Positions 1 to 6,236 are shown, counted from the first letter of the stretch. The stretch is DNA of 6,276 bases from Candidatus Coatesiibacteriota bacterium (GCA_016929465.1 JAFGIT010000397.1:1-6276); one strand, 5' to 3'. Numbers and translations are program-made. Notes: generated by a model from the sequence alone, not told the origin.

Positions 1-1
1 C

Positions 2-379
2 CACACGGTCGATTCCTCAGAAATGGCATTCAAGGTGGCCGGCTCGATGGCTTTCAAAAAGGTCGCGATGGCTGCGAATCCAGTCCTCTTGGAGCCCATA
101 ATGCTGCTCGAGGTTGTCGCACCCGAGGAGTGTATGGGAGATGTCATCGGCGATCTTAGTTCTAGACGAGGCAAGGTCATCGGGACCGAGACAGTCTCCG
201 GCCGTCAGATCATCAAGGCCAGCGCGCCGCTTGCTGAGCTTGCGAAGTATGCGCCGGACCTGAGGTCCATTACAGGTGGCCGTGGAAGCTATACGATGCA
301 GTTCATGACATACGAGCAAGTTCCCGCAGGCATAGCCGAAAAGGTAATCGCCGATGCGGAGATTGAGGAGGAGGAGTAG
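2..379 (+). CDS. fusA: Elongation factor G, C-terminal part (5'-truncated by window edge)
   Basis: This is the 3' end of the gene for the GTPase that drives ribosomal translocation in the cytoplasm. About 125 residues are visible, and the frame is open to the left edge. It begins with [20 protein letters not shown], the end of EF-G domain IV. It continues into domain V with the signatures [24 protein letters not shown] and [19 protein letters not shown]. It closes with an acidic EIEEEE tail and TAG. These blocks are standard for bacterial EF-G. The GTPase domain (G1-G5 motifs) lies outside the window, so full integrity cannot be judged. An EF-G paralogue (EF-G2/FusB type) is the alternative. 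The next gene on the same strand lies about 190 bp away, beyond a possible terminator, so co-transcription is doubtful. Confidence 0.95.
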   Translation, partial: HTVDSSEMAFKVAGSMAFKKVAMAANPVLLEPIMLLEVVAPEECMGDVIGDLSSRRGKVIGTETVSGRQIIKASAPLAELAKYAPDLRSITGGRGSYTMQFMTYEQVPAGIAEKVIADAEIEEEE

Positions 380-382
380 GCC

Positions 383-427
383 TTCGGAAAAGCCTGCTTC
401 AATTTTAGTTTCCGAATGTCCTTTTTT
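383..427 (+). terminator. Possible intrinsic terminator after fusA
   Basis: TTCGGAAA (383-390) and TTTCCGAA (409-416) form a perfect 8-bp inverted repeat around an 18-nt loop. A run of six T follows at 422-427, starting four nucleotides after a short spacer that begins at 417. The position just after the fusA stop and the T tract fit a Rho-independent terminator. The long loop and the gap before the T tract make it weaker than a classic one. The motif TTCSGAAAAGC occurs twice as a direct repeat (383-393 and 436-446, one mismatch). Confidence 0.4.
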
Positions 428-469
428 GCAGGACCTTCCGAAAAGCGGATGGACACATACACTATTTAT

Positions 470-523
470 GGGCGGGGCTTGTCTCCGCCCGCCTATATAT
501 AAGGGCAGACACAAGGCCTGCCC
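470..523. repeat. REPIN-like pair of inverted imperfect palindromes
   Basis: Two GC-rich hairpins flank an AT-rich linker (TATATATAA, 494-502). The first pairs 470-477 with 483-490 (8 bp, one G-U pair) around a CTTGT loop. The second pairs GGGCAG (503-508) with CTGCCC (518-523) around a 9-nt loop. Arm two is an inverted copy of arm one: its reverse complement matches 470-490 at 17 of 21 positions. Two palindromes in opposite orientation in an intergenic gap is the layout of REP doublets/REPINs. From memory, hairpins of this GGGC...ACACAAGG...GCCC type are dispersed in many environmental bacterial genomes. Copy number in this genome cannot be seen from one window. Confidence 0.55.
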
Positions 524-572
524 CCACACGACCACGCATCCGAATATATTTGTGAGATACAGGCGGGGACTA

Positions 573-1493
573 TTGAAGACGCGCCCAGCGCTCATCGCTG
601 CCCTTTCGCTACTCTCACTGTGCCTGGTTTATCCCCAAGTGCTATCGGCAGAGACAGACCAGCTTCGGCTATTAATCCCGCTGCCGCGCTCGCATTTCAT
701 CGAGCAGACAGACAGGGCGATAATTGACTGGACCAGCCATATCGTCTATGCTGTCGGTTCTTCAGAGGCCAGATCATGGGATGAAACGACCACCTTGGTT
801 CGATCGTATGAAGTCGCGAGGCAGGCGATTTTCGATGTGCTCGAGCGATTTCAGGTCGCGCATGGGATGGCTGCCGGGGACTATCTGGGCACGTTTGCCG
901 GCGGTCTGCTCGAGCTCCAGGGGATGGCGGCCGATCCGTTAATTCTCGCGGAATTCGAGTCCTACGAAAATCGCCCTGTCACATCCGTTCTCCTGGGGCT
1001 GGACCTGAGGAAATGCCGGGTCTTGCCGCTTCTCGTCGAGGGCGGCGGATTGGGGGAGTCTCAGACAGACCTAGCGAGGCCGACGCCCATCCCCCCGAAA
1101 TCGAGCGCGGAGTGGCTATCCGAGATCAGGCACCCCACGGGACTCATCATCGATGCAAGGAATCTCGACCTGAAGCCCGCGCTATGCCCGTCGATATACG
1201 CAGAAGACGGACGGCTGGTCTTCGATCTTGAGTATGCCAGGCGGGCGTGGTTCTTTCAGAGGGGTGGGATCTGCTATATGTCCGACATTGACGCTGCGAA
1301 TTCCGAGGAGTTCATCGGAGTGAATCCGAAGATCGTGAAGGCCATCTTGGTCCATAGGCAGAATGAATCTGACCTGGTCGTTTCGGACGACGATGCGGAT
1401 CGGCTTATATTTCTTCGCCAGCGGCTTACCTTTTTCGCCGAGTGCCGGGTAATTGTTGTAGGCACGCCGCAAGGTCCCCATAGGTCAGACTGA
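573..1493 (+). CDS. Secreted LPP20/FlgP-like hypothetical protein
   Basis: The product is 306 residues if translation starts at TTG 573. I chose this start because it gives a clean Sec signal peptide: KTR in the n-region, a hydrophobic core at about residues 6-20, and probable cleavage after VLSA (residue 26). A GGCGGGG stretch (562-568) lies just upstream as a weak Shine-Dalgarno. GTG 552 is an alternative start. The frame stays open to 354, but that extension runs through the palindromes and into fusA and is unlikely to be translated. The first half has an amphipathic stretch, SYEVARQAIFDVLERFQVAHG (about 78-98). The second half carries TGLIIDARNLDLKPALCP (189-206), then EDGRLVFD (211-218), NPKIVKAI (251-258) and a DADR...CRVIVVG end (274-297). 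As I recall, this order (GLIVDARGLGLKPA..P, then an S-D-AD-R block) is typical of exported proteins grouped with LPP20/FlgP. No enzyme site is visible. The location would be periplasm or envelope; the function is unknown. A strong terminator follows. Confidence 0.65.
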   Translation: MKTRPALIAALSLLSLCLVYPQVLSAETDQLRLLIPLPRSHFIEQTDRAIIDWTSHIVYAVGSSEARSWDETTTLVRSYEVARQAIFDVLERFQVAHGMAAGDYLGTFAGGLLELQGMAADPLILAEFESYENRPVTSVLLGLDLRKCRVLPLLVEGGGLGESQTDLARPTPIPPKSSAEWLSEIRHPTGLIIDARNLDLKPALCPSIYAEDGRLVFDLEYARRAWFFQRGGICYMSDIDAANSEEFIGVNPKIVKAILVHRQNESDLVVSDDDADRLIFLRQRLTFFAECRVIVVGTPQGPHRSD

Positions 1494-1521
1494 TGCCTGC
1501 GGCTCAAACGAGTGTCGGAGT

Positions 1522-1547
1522 GCGGCGAGCTCTCGCCGCTTTCTTTT
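1522..1547 (+). terminator. Intrinsic terminator after the LPP20-like gene
   Basis: GCGGCGAG (1522-1529) pairs perfectly with CTCGCCGC (1532-1539), most realistically as a 7-bp GC-rich stem with a 4-nt loop. TTTCTTTT (1540-1547) follows directly. It lies 28 nt past the stop codon at 1491-1493. The stem strength and immediate T-rich tail make this the best terminator in the window. It separates the LPP20-like gene from the nucleotidyltransferase gene. Confidence 0.75.
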
Positions 1548-1639
1548 GCGGTGACCTGGCACCGCCTCACGTTGACACCCATCCGTTGCCCAATTCTTCG
1601 ATCTTCGAATACTCATAGATGAAAAGCGCCCAGGAAAAC

Positions 1640-1647
1640 GGGGGAGG
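1640..1647 (+). promoter_or_regulatory. Strong ribosome binding site of the nucleotidyltransferase gene
   Basis: GGGGGAGG ends five nucleotides before the ATG at 1653. It fixes the start of the downstream gene and argues that the gene is well translated. Confidence 0.8.
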
Positions 1648-1652
1648 ATAAC

Positions 1653-2507
1653 ATGAATTCCTTCACACCATACGGTGAGCTCAACGAGGTTCTGAGGGAG
1701 CTTGTGCGGGGCATGCAGGATGCTTTGGCTGATGACTTCATCGGAGCGTATCTACAGGGCTCATTCGCGGTCGGCGACTTCGATGAGCACAGCGATGTTG
1801 ATTTCATCGTCGCGATGGAGGATGACCTTTCAGCGGAACAGCTTGACCTTCTTCAGGAGCTCCACCCACGCATATACAACATGGGGTCCGAATGGGCGAA
1901 GCACCTGGAGGGGTCTTACTTCCCGAGAGAGATCCTGCGGGATTACGACAAGAGCGGCACGCCCGTCTGGTATCTCGAACACGGGGCGCAAACACTTCAG
2001 AGGTCCACACACTGCAATACGGTGGTCGTCAAATGGACGGTGAGGAATTATGGCGTCGCGATGGCCGGGCCGGCGGCGAGGACGCTGATCGATCCGATAC
2101 CCACACGGGAGCTTCGGCGGGACATAAAGGAGACGATCATCAGCTGGGGTGAGGAGATACTCACCGAACCAGAGAGGTTCAGCAATCGCTTCTATCAGAG
2201 CTTTATCGTCCTAAGCTATTGCAGGATGCTGCGAGACCTCTACGCAGGCGATACCGGCTCGAAGCGTGTGGGCGCCGAGTGGGCCAAAGCCAACCTGGAC
2301 CCGCGCTGGTCCGGCCTGATCGACCGCGCCTGGGATGGCCGCCCGGATCCCGCAAGGTCGGTCAGGGAGCCCGCCGATCCCGCCGAGTTCGCGGAGACGC
2401 TGGAGTTCATGAAGCAGGTCATGGAACTCACGAGGGGATATGTGATCCCCGACCAGGCATCGCTTCGAGGGGCTGATTGGGCCTCAAATCTCCCGATTGA
2501 CAATTAG
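1653..2507 (+). CDS. AadA-type nucleotidyltransferase (aminoglycoside adenylyltransferase-like, DUF4111)
   Basis: A 284-residue cytoplasmic enzyme of the DNA polymerase beta-type nucleotidyltransferase superfamily. Family members move AMP from ATP to a hydroxyl of the substrate. The N-terminal domain has the hallmark GSFAVGDFDEHSDVDF (36-51): G36-S37 with metal-binding D48 and D50. E86 in LEGSYFP sits where AadA has its catalytic base (D47, D49, E87 in AadA). The C-terminal helical domain is also recognisable: GVAMAGPAARTLIDPIP (134-150), then VLSYCRMLRDLYAGDTGSK (186-204) leading into GAEWAKANLDPRW and LIDRAW (207-227). These correspond to the AadA helix region. The length is slightly above AadA (about 260). 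The fold call is secure. The substrate is not: streptomycin/spectinomycin activity is possible, but many chromosomal homologues have no shown resistance role. It is probably monocistronic, with a terminator upstream and a decayed region downstream. Confidence 0.88.
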   Translation: MNSFTPYGELNEVLRELVRGMQDALADDFIGAYLQGSFAVGDFDEHSDVDFIVAMEDDLSAEQLDLLQELHPRIYNMGSEWAKHLEGSYFPREILRDYDKSGTPVWYLEHGAQTLQRSTHCNTVVVKWTVRNYGVAMAGPAARTLIDPIPTRELRRDIKETIISWGEEILTEPERFSNRFYQSFIVLSYCRMLRDLYAGDTGSKRVGAEWAKANLDPRWSGLIDRAWDGRPDPARSVREPADPAEFAETLEFMKQVMELTRGYVIPDQASLRGADWASNLPIDN

Positions 2508-2515
2508 AAGCGACG

Positions 2516-2543
2516 GGGTAGTGGAATCCCATATCGACAACGC
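2516..2543 (-). pseudogene. Relic of a beta-helix gene 3' region (VVDMGFHYP)
   Basis: These 28 bases match 3260-3287, inside the intact beta-helix gene, at 25 positions, including 16 identical bases in a row at one end and 8 at the other. On the - strand the relic reads VVDMGFHYP where the intact gene reads VVDMGYHYP. The three differences change only one residue (Tyr to Phe, both aromatic), as expected of a diverged paralogue rather than a recent duplication. No similarity is seen on either side: the left flank is the end of the nucleotidyltransferase gene and the right flank is another frame. It therefore looks like a leftover scrap of a second beta-helix gene. Confidence 0.5.
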
Positions 2544-2547
2544 TGAG

Positions 2548-2826
2548 ATGAAAGCGTCCGAGAAGATAGCATTTCAGGGATTCAGGATCCCGACGCTGCG
2601 CACTGAGCGCGTGACCGTCTTCTTCAATCCGGCATAACTGAAGGACTTCGAGGCTTTCCTTAAGGATAACGTGGAGGCCCTTGCCGCGAAGGCCGTCCAC
2701 TTCGCCCCCTCGGGACTTTCGAAAAATTCCTGGACACGGTCAGACGAGAGCAGCAACAACGCCCTGCCCGGCCTCTTCGAGCTCGCCCGACATGCCCGGG
2801 AACTAGATGAGCAGCAATCCGATTAA
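2548..2826 (+). pseudogene. Hypothetical protein gene interrupted by an in-frame TAA
   Basis: From ATG 2548 the frame reads MKASEKIAFQGF...VFFNPA for 29 codons. It then meets TAA (2635-2637) and continues for 62 codons, LKDFEAFLKDNVEALAAKAV to ELARHARELDEQQSD, ending at TAA 2824-2826. Codons after the stop still look coding, with many G/C third positions and an amphipathic, Lys/Glu-rich helical pattern. One change (GAA or CAA to TAA) would restore a 92-residue protein. The same frame is open upstream through GTG 2521 to the end of the previous gene, and no good Shine-Dalgarno precedes ATG 2548, so the true start may have been lost. I do not recognise a family. Alternatives are a sequencing error at 2635, or two short unrelated open frames. 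Confidence 0.45.
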
Positions 2827-2883
2827 ATCGGCGAAGCCCCTTCTCTCGGCTAATGATGTCGATTGCCAGCGTTAAGAAGGCGT

Positions 2884-4602
2884 CTAATGCAGGGACAGAG
2901 AATACAGGGATATCTCGCCTATGACCTCGAACTGGCCTGGTGTCGAGAGCGCCCCGGCGAAGAGATAGCCGCCTGCCGGAAGTCCGCCCGGCACGAATAT
3001 GTCGAGTAATGTCTCAGGCGACATCAGGTAACCCTGCTCGAGAAGAAGCCCGGTAATGCAGGGGAATATGCCGAAGTCGATAAGCGTCGGTGAGATGCAG
3101 AGGATCTTCCCGTCGGGCATGACAAATGCGAAATAGACATCAACGGTTATATCCGAGCCTGAATTACTGATTTGATACATGCCTATCAGTTGCTCCCCGG
3201 CAGCGAATTCACTCGCGTTCAGCCAGCAGTCGATTGTCGGGACCTCATCGGAGCCCAGCGGGTAGTGATACCCCATATCGACAACGCCTGTGTCCGGCGT
3301 GCCATCCGCCTGCGTGGTGTGGTTGGTTAGTCCTGCATCTGCGGCAGATTGGCTTCCAGCGTCAATGCACGGGCTGTCGGGATCAAGGTAGTAATCGCCC
3401 AATGGGCCAGTTTCGAATAGCGGGTCTTCCGAGATGTTGCCAGCTCCCCAGTAATCGCTCTGGGTGCAGCAGTAAGAGAGCGAGACGCCTCCTCCCATCT
3501 CGTCAATCGTATCGCCAGCCCCCCAGATTATACAATTCTGAACAACTGGAGTCGCGTCCATTGAGCAAATCGCGCCACCCGTATTATAGCCGGCATCGTT
3601 TTTCGTGAGCGTGCAGTTCAAAATCTCCGGAGAGCATTCTCCATCGTAGGCCCCAAATAATAAAGCTCCACCGCAAATCGACGCATAATTGCCCATAAAC
3701 AGGCAGTTTCTGAAAGACGGAGAGTCATCCCCTACGCAGACGCCACCGCCCATCCCGCTGGCACTTATATCACCCCCGGACGAATTATCTGATATAACGC
3801 AATCTCGGATTACGGTCTCATATTTACTCTCGGCCATCCCTCTACCCAGAACATCCGTAAAAGCTCGATGACCATACGTGTATGCCGCCCCATAAATGCC
3901 TGCCCCCATGCCGCCACCATCTCCTCTCCCCAATGCTGTGTTCTCCGCTATCACACATCCATCAATCGTCAGCGAGCAATTGATCCATGATATGCCGCCG
4001 CCGCTGCAATAGCCATCATCCTCCGTTGCAGCATCAACGGTATTCCGGATTACTTGGCAGTCACGCAATGTGCCCGACGATTCCATCAGATACAATCCAG
4101 CACCCATCACGGCGCTATTCTCAGATATGATGCAAGCATCGATCATCAGGCTATTGCAGCCTGAAGACATCACGCCTCCGCCGGTGCCCTGAGACCTGAT
4201 CACATCTGCCTTTCCACCTCTCAACATGAGATTGGACAAAGCCGCATCGTCCAGACTCATGCAACTCACCACCGGATAGGCTTCGCCCTCGGCATCGAGT
4301 ATCGTCGAATCTGCGCCCGCGCCAATGAGCGAAGTGTATGACTCCATTGTTATCGGGTATGGCTCCCCGTTGGCTGTCTCGCTATACGTCCCCGCCGCTA
4401 TATAAATGTTCGCTGGATTGCTCGAAGTACCGCGTACCCTTGACAGTGCATATCCGATATTGAGCCAAGCGTCATCAGAGAAGCGTCCCCCGTTCGAGTT
4501 GCTGCCGTTCACACCATCGACATAATAATCTGCTCCCAGAGCGATGCCGCAAATGAAGCTGACTGTGATAACAAACATGAGTGCAACGCGTATTTTGGAC
4601 AT
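2884..4602 (-). CDS. Secreted right-handed parallel beta-helix (pectin-lyase-fold) protein
   Basis: 572 residues. A Sec signal peptide covers residues 1-23/24 (hydrophobic 6-22, cleavage near ALGA). The mature start ADYYVDGVNGSNSNGG, followed by a PANIYIAAGTY segment (63-73), is the usual opening of DUF1565/beta-helix proteins. Residues 85-390 hold repeated coils with Asn/Cys ladders and Gly patches, such as IDACIISENSA (154-164), IDGCVIAENTA (213-223), FRNCLFMGN (297-305) and ILNCTLTKND (327-336), with GGG/GGA between them. Then comes EDPLF...GDYYLDPDSPCIDAG (392-416), followed by DTGVVDMGYHYP (437-448). A C-terminal domain (455-572) looks like an Ig-type beta-sandwich: FAFVMPDGKI (491-500) and GGLPAGGYLFAGAL (539-552). 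It is likely extracellular, binding or modifying polysaccharide. No catalytic residues can be assigned, so a lyase call would be unsupported. There is no LPXTG or PEP-CTERM-like anchor. The start is fixed by AAGGAGG at 4609-4615. Confidence 0.87.
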   Translation of the reverse strand: MSKIRVALMFVITVSFICGIALGADYYVDGVNGSNSNGGRFSDDAWLNIGYALSRVRGTSSNPANIYIAAGTYSETANGEPYPITMESYTSLIGAGADSTILDAEGEAYPVVSCMSLDDAALSNLMLRGGKADVIRSQGTGGGVMSSGCNSLMIDACIISENSAVMGAGLYLMESSGTLRDCQVIRNTVDAATEDDGYCSGGGISWINCSLTIDGCVIAENTALGRGDGGGMGAGIYGAAYTYGHRAFTDVLGRGMAESKYETVIRDCVISDNSSGGDISASGMGGGVCVGDDSPSFRNCLFMGNYASICGGALLFGAYDGECSPEILNCTLTKNDAGYNTGGAICSMDATPVVQNCIIWGAGDTIDEMGGGVSLSYCCTQSDYWGAGNISEDPLFETGPLGDYYLDPDSPCIDAGSQSAADAGLTNHTTQADGTPDTGVVDMGYHYPLGSDEVPTIDCWLNASEFAAGEQLIGMYQISNSGSDITVDVYFAFVMPDGKILCISPTLIDFGIFPCITGLLLEQGYLMSPETLLDIFVPGGLPAGGYLFAGALSTPGQFEVIGEISLYSLSLH

Positions 4603-4608
4603 TGTAGG

Positions 4609-4615
4609 CCTCCTT
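4609..4615 (-). promoter_or_regulatory. Ribosome binding site of the beta-helix gene
   Basis: AAGGAGG on the - strand, six nucleotides before the ATG at 4602-4600. It is a near-perfect Shine-Dalgarno and supports this start over internal ones. Confidence 0.8.
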
Positions 4616-4650
4616 TTGATGGTTCATAAGAGCATCTCTCTATTCTATCT

Positions 4651-4656
4651 ATTATA
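4651..4656 (-). promoter_or_regulatory. Possible -10 box for the beta-helix gene
   Basis: The - strand reads TATAAT, a perfect sigma-70 -10 hexamer, in the 151-bp gap between the two exported-protein genes. Transcription would begin about 40 nt before the ATG. No convincing TTGACA-like -35 box lies 16-18 bp upstream; the region there is a hairpin (4673-4689). This is tentative evidence that the beta-helix gene has its own promoter. Confidence 0.25.
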
Positions 4657-4672
4657 TCCCAGGCCTTTTGAA

Positions 4673-4689
4673 GGGCGATATCTTCGCCC
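4673..4689. other. Small hairpin between the propeller and beta-helix genes
   Basis: GGGCGA (4673-4678) and TCGCCC (4684-4689) form a 6-bp stem with a 5-nt loop. On the - strand no T run follows, so it is not a normal terminator for the upstream gene. It may be an mRNA-processing or pausing structure, or chance. Confidence 0.3.
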
Positions 4690-4753
4690 ATTTTCACTAG
4701 ATACGAGACTCGCACATGTCTGGCGCATTTCATCACCTGCAATCCGAATATCC

Positions 4754-6076
4754 TCAAGGTGCGAAGGAAGATATAACCGATCCGTCAAATTTCCTGACGA
4801 TAATCTTTCCTTTCTTCTTGTCCCAATACGCCAGCTTCTCTCCATCGATATCCCAATCATATGTGCTGTAACCTGCGGAGTTCTTCGGGGTGCCCAAGAT
4901 AATAATGGGCTCAGGAAATGCAGTGCGCTTGATCAGTTTGCCCCCCAAGTCGTAGATGGCGCAGGCTTCAATCGAAAGCACGTCTCCGTCCCATTGGCCC
5001 TGGAGCACGCCAAACTGCTTGTTATCATGGGCGCAGCGCATACTAAGCCCCCGGATGTCCTTTGAGACAAATATTTCTTTTCCGGTGGCTGTCTCAAGAC
5101 GCCAAAAAGAGTTCGGCTTATCAGAAGACGAATCCTCAAAATTCCGCTTGAAATAGAACATGAACCTCCGATCTGGGGTAACACCCGCGAGACCACGTGT
5201 GCCTGCAACCAGTGTCTTGCCGCCTTGAAGGAAATCCACCGTGGTTCTGCCGGATGTGACTCCTCGCCTAACCCCAATGATCGGTTCACCAGCAGTTGGA
5301 ATCACACAGCTGTCGAGTGATTTAGAATATCCAGGCAATTCTATGAGCTTGCTGAGCAATCCATCATTCAGGGAATACAGCGCCAGGCTCAACTGACTGG
5401 TTGAAATCCTGTCACTAACCGTCGATCCAGGACTGGTTGACCTACTGATGTTTGAAGCCATCGACAAACAGCCGGGGACCTCTGCTCCATTTATGATGAC
5501 CGGAAGAACATCGGACGGAACACCAGCCTTATAGGAACATATCATAGCTTCATCTCTTCGTTGGAGCCGAATATCCAGTGTCAACTCCTGAGTATCAAAG
5601 GAGTAAATGCAGGGGCTTAGTAAGAAGGATGAAGCCCCTCCCTGCAGAAATAAATCGCAATCCTTGCGCGAAGTCGCGTTAAAGAAAAAATACCTTGGGA
5701 ATCCTGCGTTGGAGAAGAGTGGAAACGATCTCCACAGACCGGCACCCACGACCTCCCGGGGTTTCTGAATTTGAGCATCATTCTCAGACCAGAGGCATAG
5801 CTCACAAAGGTCTAGGAAATCGGAGGCATCCCTGTTGAACACCACGGTTTCATTCTTCTTTATATAGATGATGGAGTTTCCATCTCCCGCAAAGGCAAGG
5901 TCTCGCACCCCCTCGCTGCTCTTGATTTCTCTGTGGATTTTGCCCCTGCTTCCCATAGCGACGCTTTTGTGGCAATCCGATGCTAGCAAAAAACTCAGAG
6001 CTAGAATAACTGCGAGGCAGGCATTCAGTCTTGGTCTCTCAAGAATCCCAAAGAATATTGAGTCTGTCTTGTGCAT
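4754..6076 (-). CDS. Exported probable beta-propeller (WD40/PD40-like) hypothetical protein
   Basis: 440 residues from ATG 6076, chosen because GGAGG (6085-6089) lies 8 nt upstream. An in-frame TTG at 6112 would add 12 residues but has no Shine-Dalgarno. A long n-region with Arg/Glu is followed by a hydrophobic core (about 19-32, CLAVILALSFLLA). SDC (33-35) does not fit a lipobox, because Asp stands before the Cys; cleavage after SVA (40) is an alternative. Blade-like repeats recall PD40/TolB propellers: VRDLAFAGDGNSIIYIKKNE (57-76), LAGVTPDRRFMFYFKRN (296-312) and DWDIDGEKLAYWDKKKGK (407-424) followed by IIVRKFDG. These show the pattern of D-G/D-R, an aromatic strand, then a short charged turn. 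The rest is too diverged to count blades. It is probably a periplasmic or extracellular binding or scaffold protein; no enzyme motif is seen. Base composition appears more AT-rich in much of this gene than in the nucleotidyltransferase gene. It lies upstream of the beta-helix gene on the same strand, 151 bp away. Confidence 0.7.
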   Translation of the reverse strand: MHKTDSIFFGILERPRLNACLAVILALSFLLASDCHKSVAMGSRGKIHREIKSSEGVRDLAFAGDGNSIIYIKKNETVVFNRDASDFLDLCELCLWSENDAQIQKPREVVGAGLWRSFPLFSNAGFPRYFFFNATSRKDCDLFLQGGASSFLLSPCIYSFDTQELTLDIRLQRRDEAMICSYKAGVPSDVLPVIINGAEVPGCLSMASNISRSTSPGSTVSDRISTSQLSLALYSLNDGLLSKLIELPGYSKSLDSCVIPTAGEPIIGVRRGVTSGRTTVDFLQGGKTLVAGTRGLAGVTPDRRFMFYFKRNFEDSSSDKPNSFWRLETATGKEIFVSKDIRGLSMRCAHDNKQFGVLQGQWDGDVLSIEACAIYDLGGKLIKRTAFPEPIIILGTPKNSAGYSTYDWDIDGEKLAYWDKKKGKIIVRKFDGSVISSFAP

Positions 6077-6084
6077 TCTCAAGT

Positions 6085-6089
6085 CCTCC
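6085..6089 (-). promoter_or_regulatory. Ribosome binding site deciding the propeller gene start
   Basis: GGAGG on the - strand, 8 nt before ATG 6076-6074. Of the three in-frame starts (TTG 6112, ATG 6091, ATG 6076), only the last has a well-placed Shine-Dalgarno. Confidence 0.6.
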
Positions 6090-6201
6090 ATTATTCCGAT
6101 GTTGTCAGACAATTATCTATAAGTGAACTTGATAGTATATTATTAATATTCTTTCTCCATATCTTTTTCTATTGATTATCCGAGAACATCATAACGGACA
6201 A

Positions 6202-6221
6202 AATGCAGAACCTCCTGCATT
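6202..6221 (-). other. Hairpin with a Shine-Dalgarno-like sequence in its loop
   Basis: AATGCAG and CTGCATT pair perfectly (7 bp) around a 6-nt loop. On the - strand the loop and the last stem bases read AGGAGGT, a full anti-16S match. Only a few T residues follow the stem, so it is a weak terminator at best. Eight nucleotides past AGGAGGT is TTG, opening a 10-codon frame (MSVMMFSDNQ, then TAG). This could be a leader peptide or chance. Confidence 0.35.
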
Positions 6222-6236
6222 AAATAGAAAAGGGCG

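Noticed and set aside
354-572. N-terminal extension of the LPP20-like frame
   Set aside because: It overlaps fusA and is made of translated palindromes. A proper signal peptide begins at 573, so this part is very unlikely to be translated.
17-595. Long - strand open frame of 192 codons across the fusA end and the palindromes
   Set aside because: It is antisense to the clearly coding fusA frame and runs through hairpin repeats. No recognisable domain or ribosome binding site supports it.
1572-1577. Perfect TTGACA ahead of the nucleotidyltransferase gene
   Set aside because: No -10-like hexamer lies 15-19 bp downstream (the sequence there is around TCTTCG), so I do not call a promoter.
2428-2700. 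- strand frame of 90 codons containing VVDMGFHYP
   Set aside because: Only the 28-base relic resembles a known gene. The rest overlaps the nucleotidyltransferase 3' end and the broken + strand frame, and does not look like a continuous beta-helix protein.
2574-2759. - strand frame of 61 codons opposite the broken + strand gene
   Set aside because: The + strand frame has the better codon pattern. This one is Ser/Arg-rich, as typical of an antisense shadow, and has no start signal.
2819-2831. CCGATTAAATCGG palindrome at the end of the broken gene, considered as a terminator
   Set aside because: The stem is short with almost no loop, and no T run follows on either strand. No clear terminator for the convergent beta-helix gene was found in 2827-2883.
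4544-5065. + strand frame of 173 codons
   Set aside because: It spans the start of the beta-helix gene, the intergenic gap and the end of the propeller gene, all on the opposite strand, and shows no domain pattern.
6113-6200. AT-rich stretch upstream of the propeller gene with TATACT and GATAAT hexamers
   Set aside because: Several -10-like strings occur by chance in such AT-rich DNA, and none has a TTGACA-like partner at proper spacing. It is likely the promoter region, but no exact site can be called.
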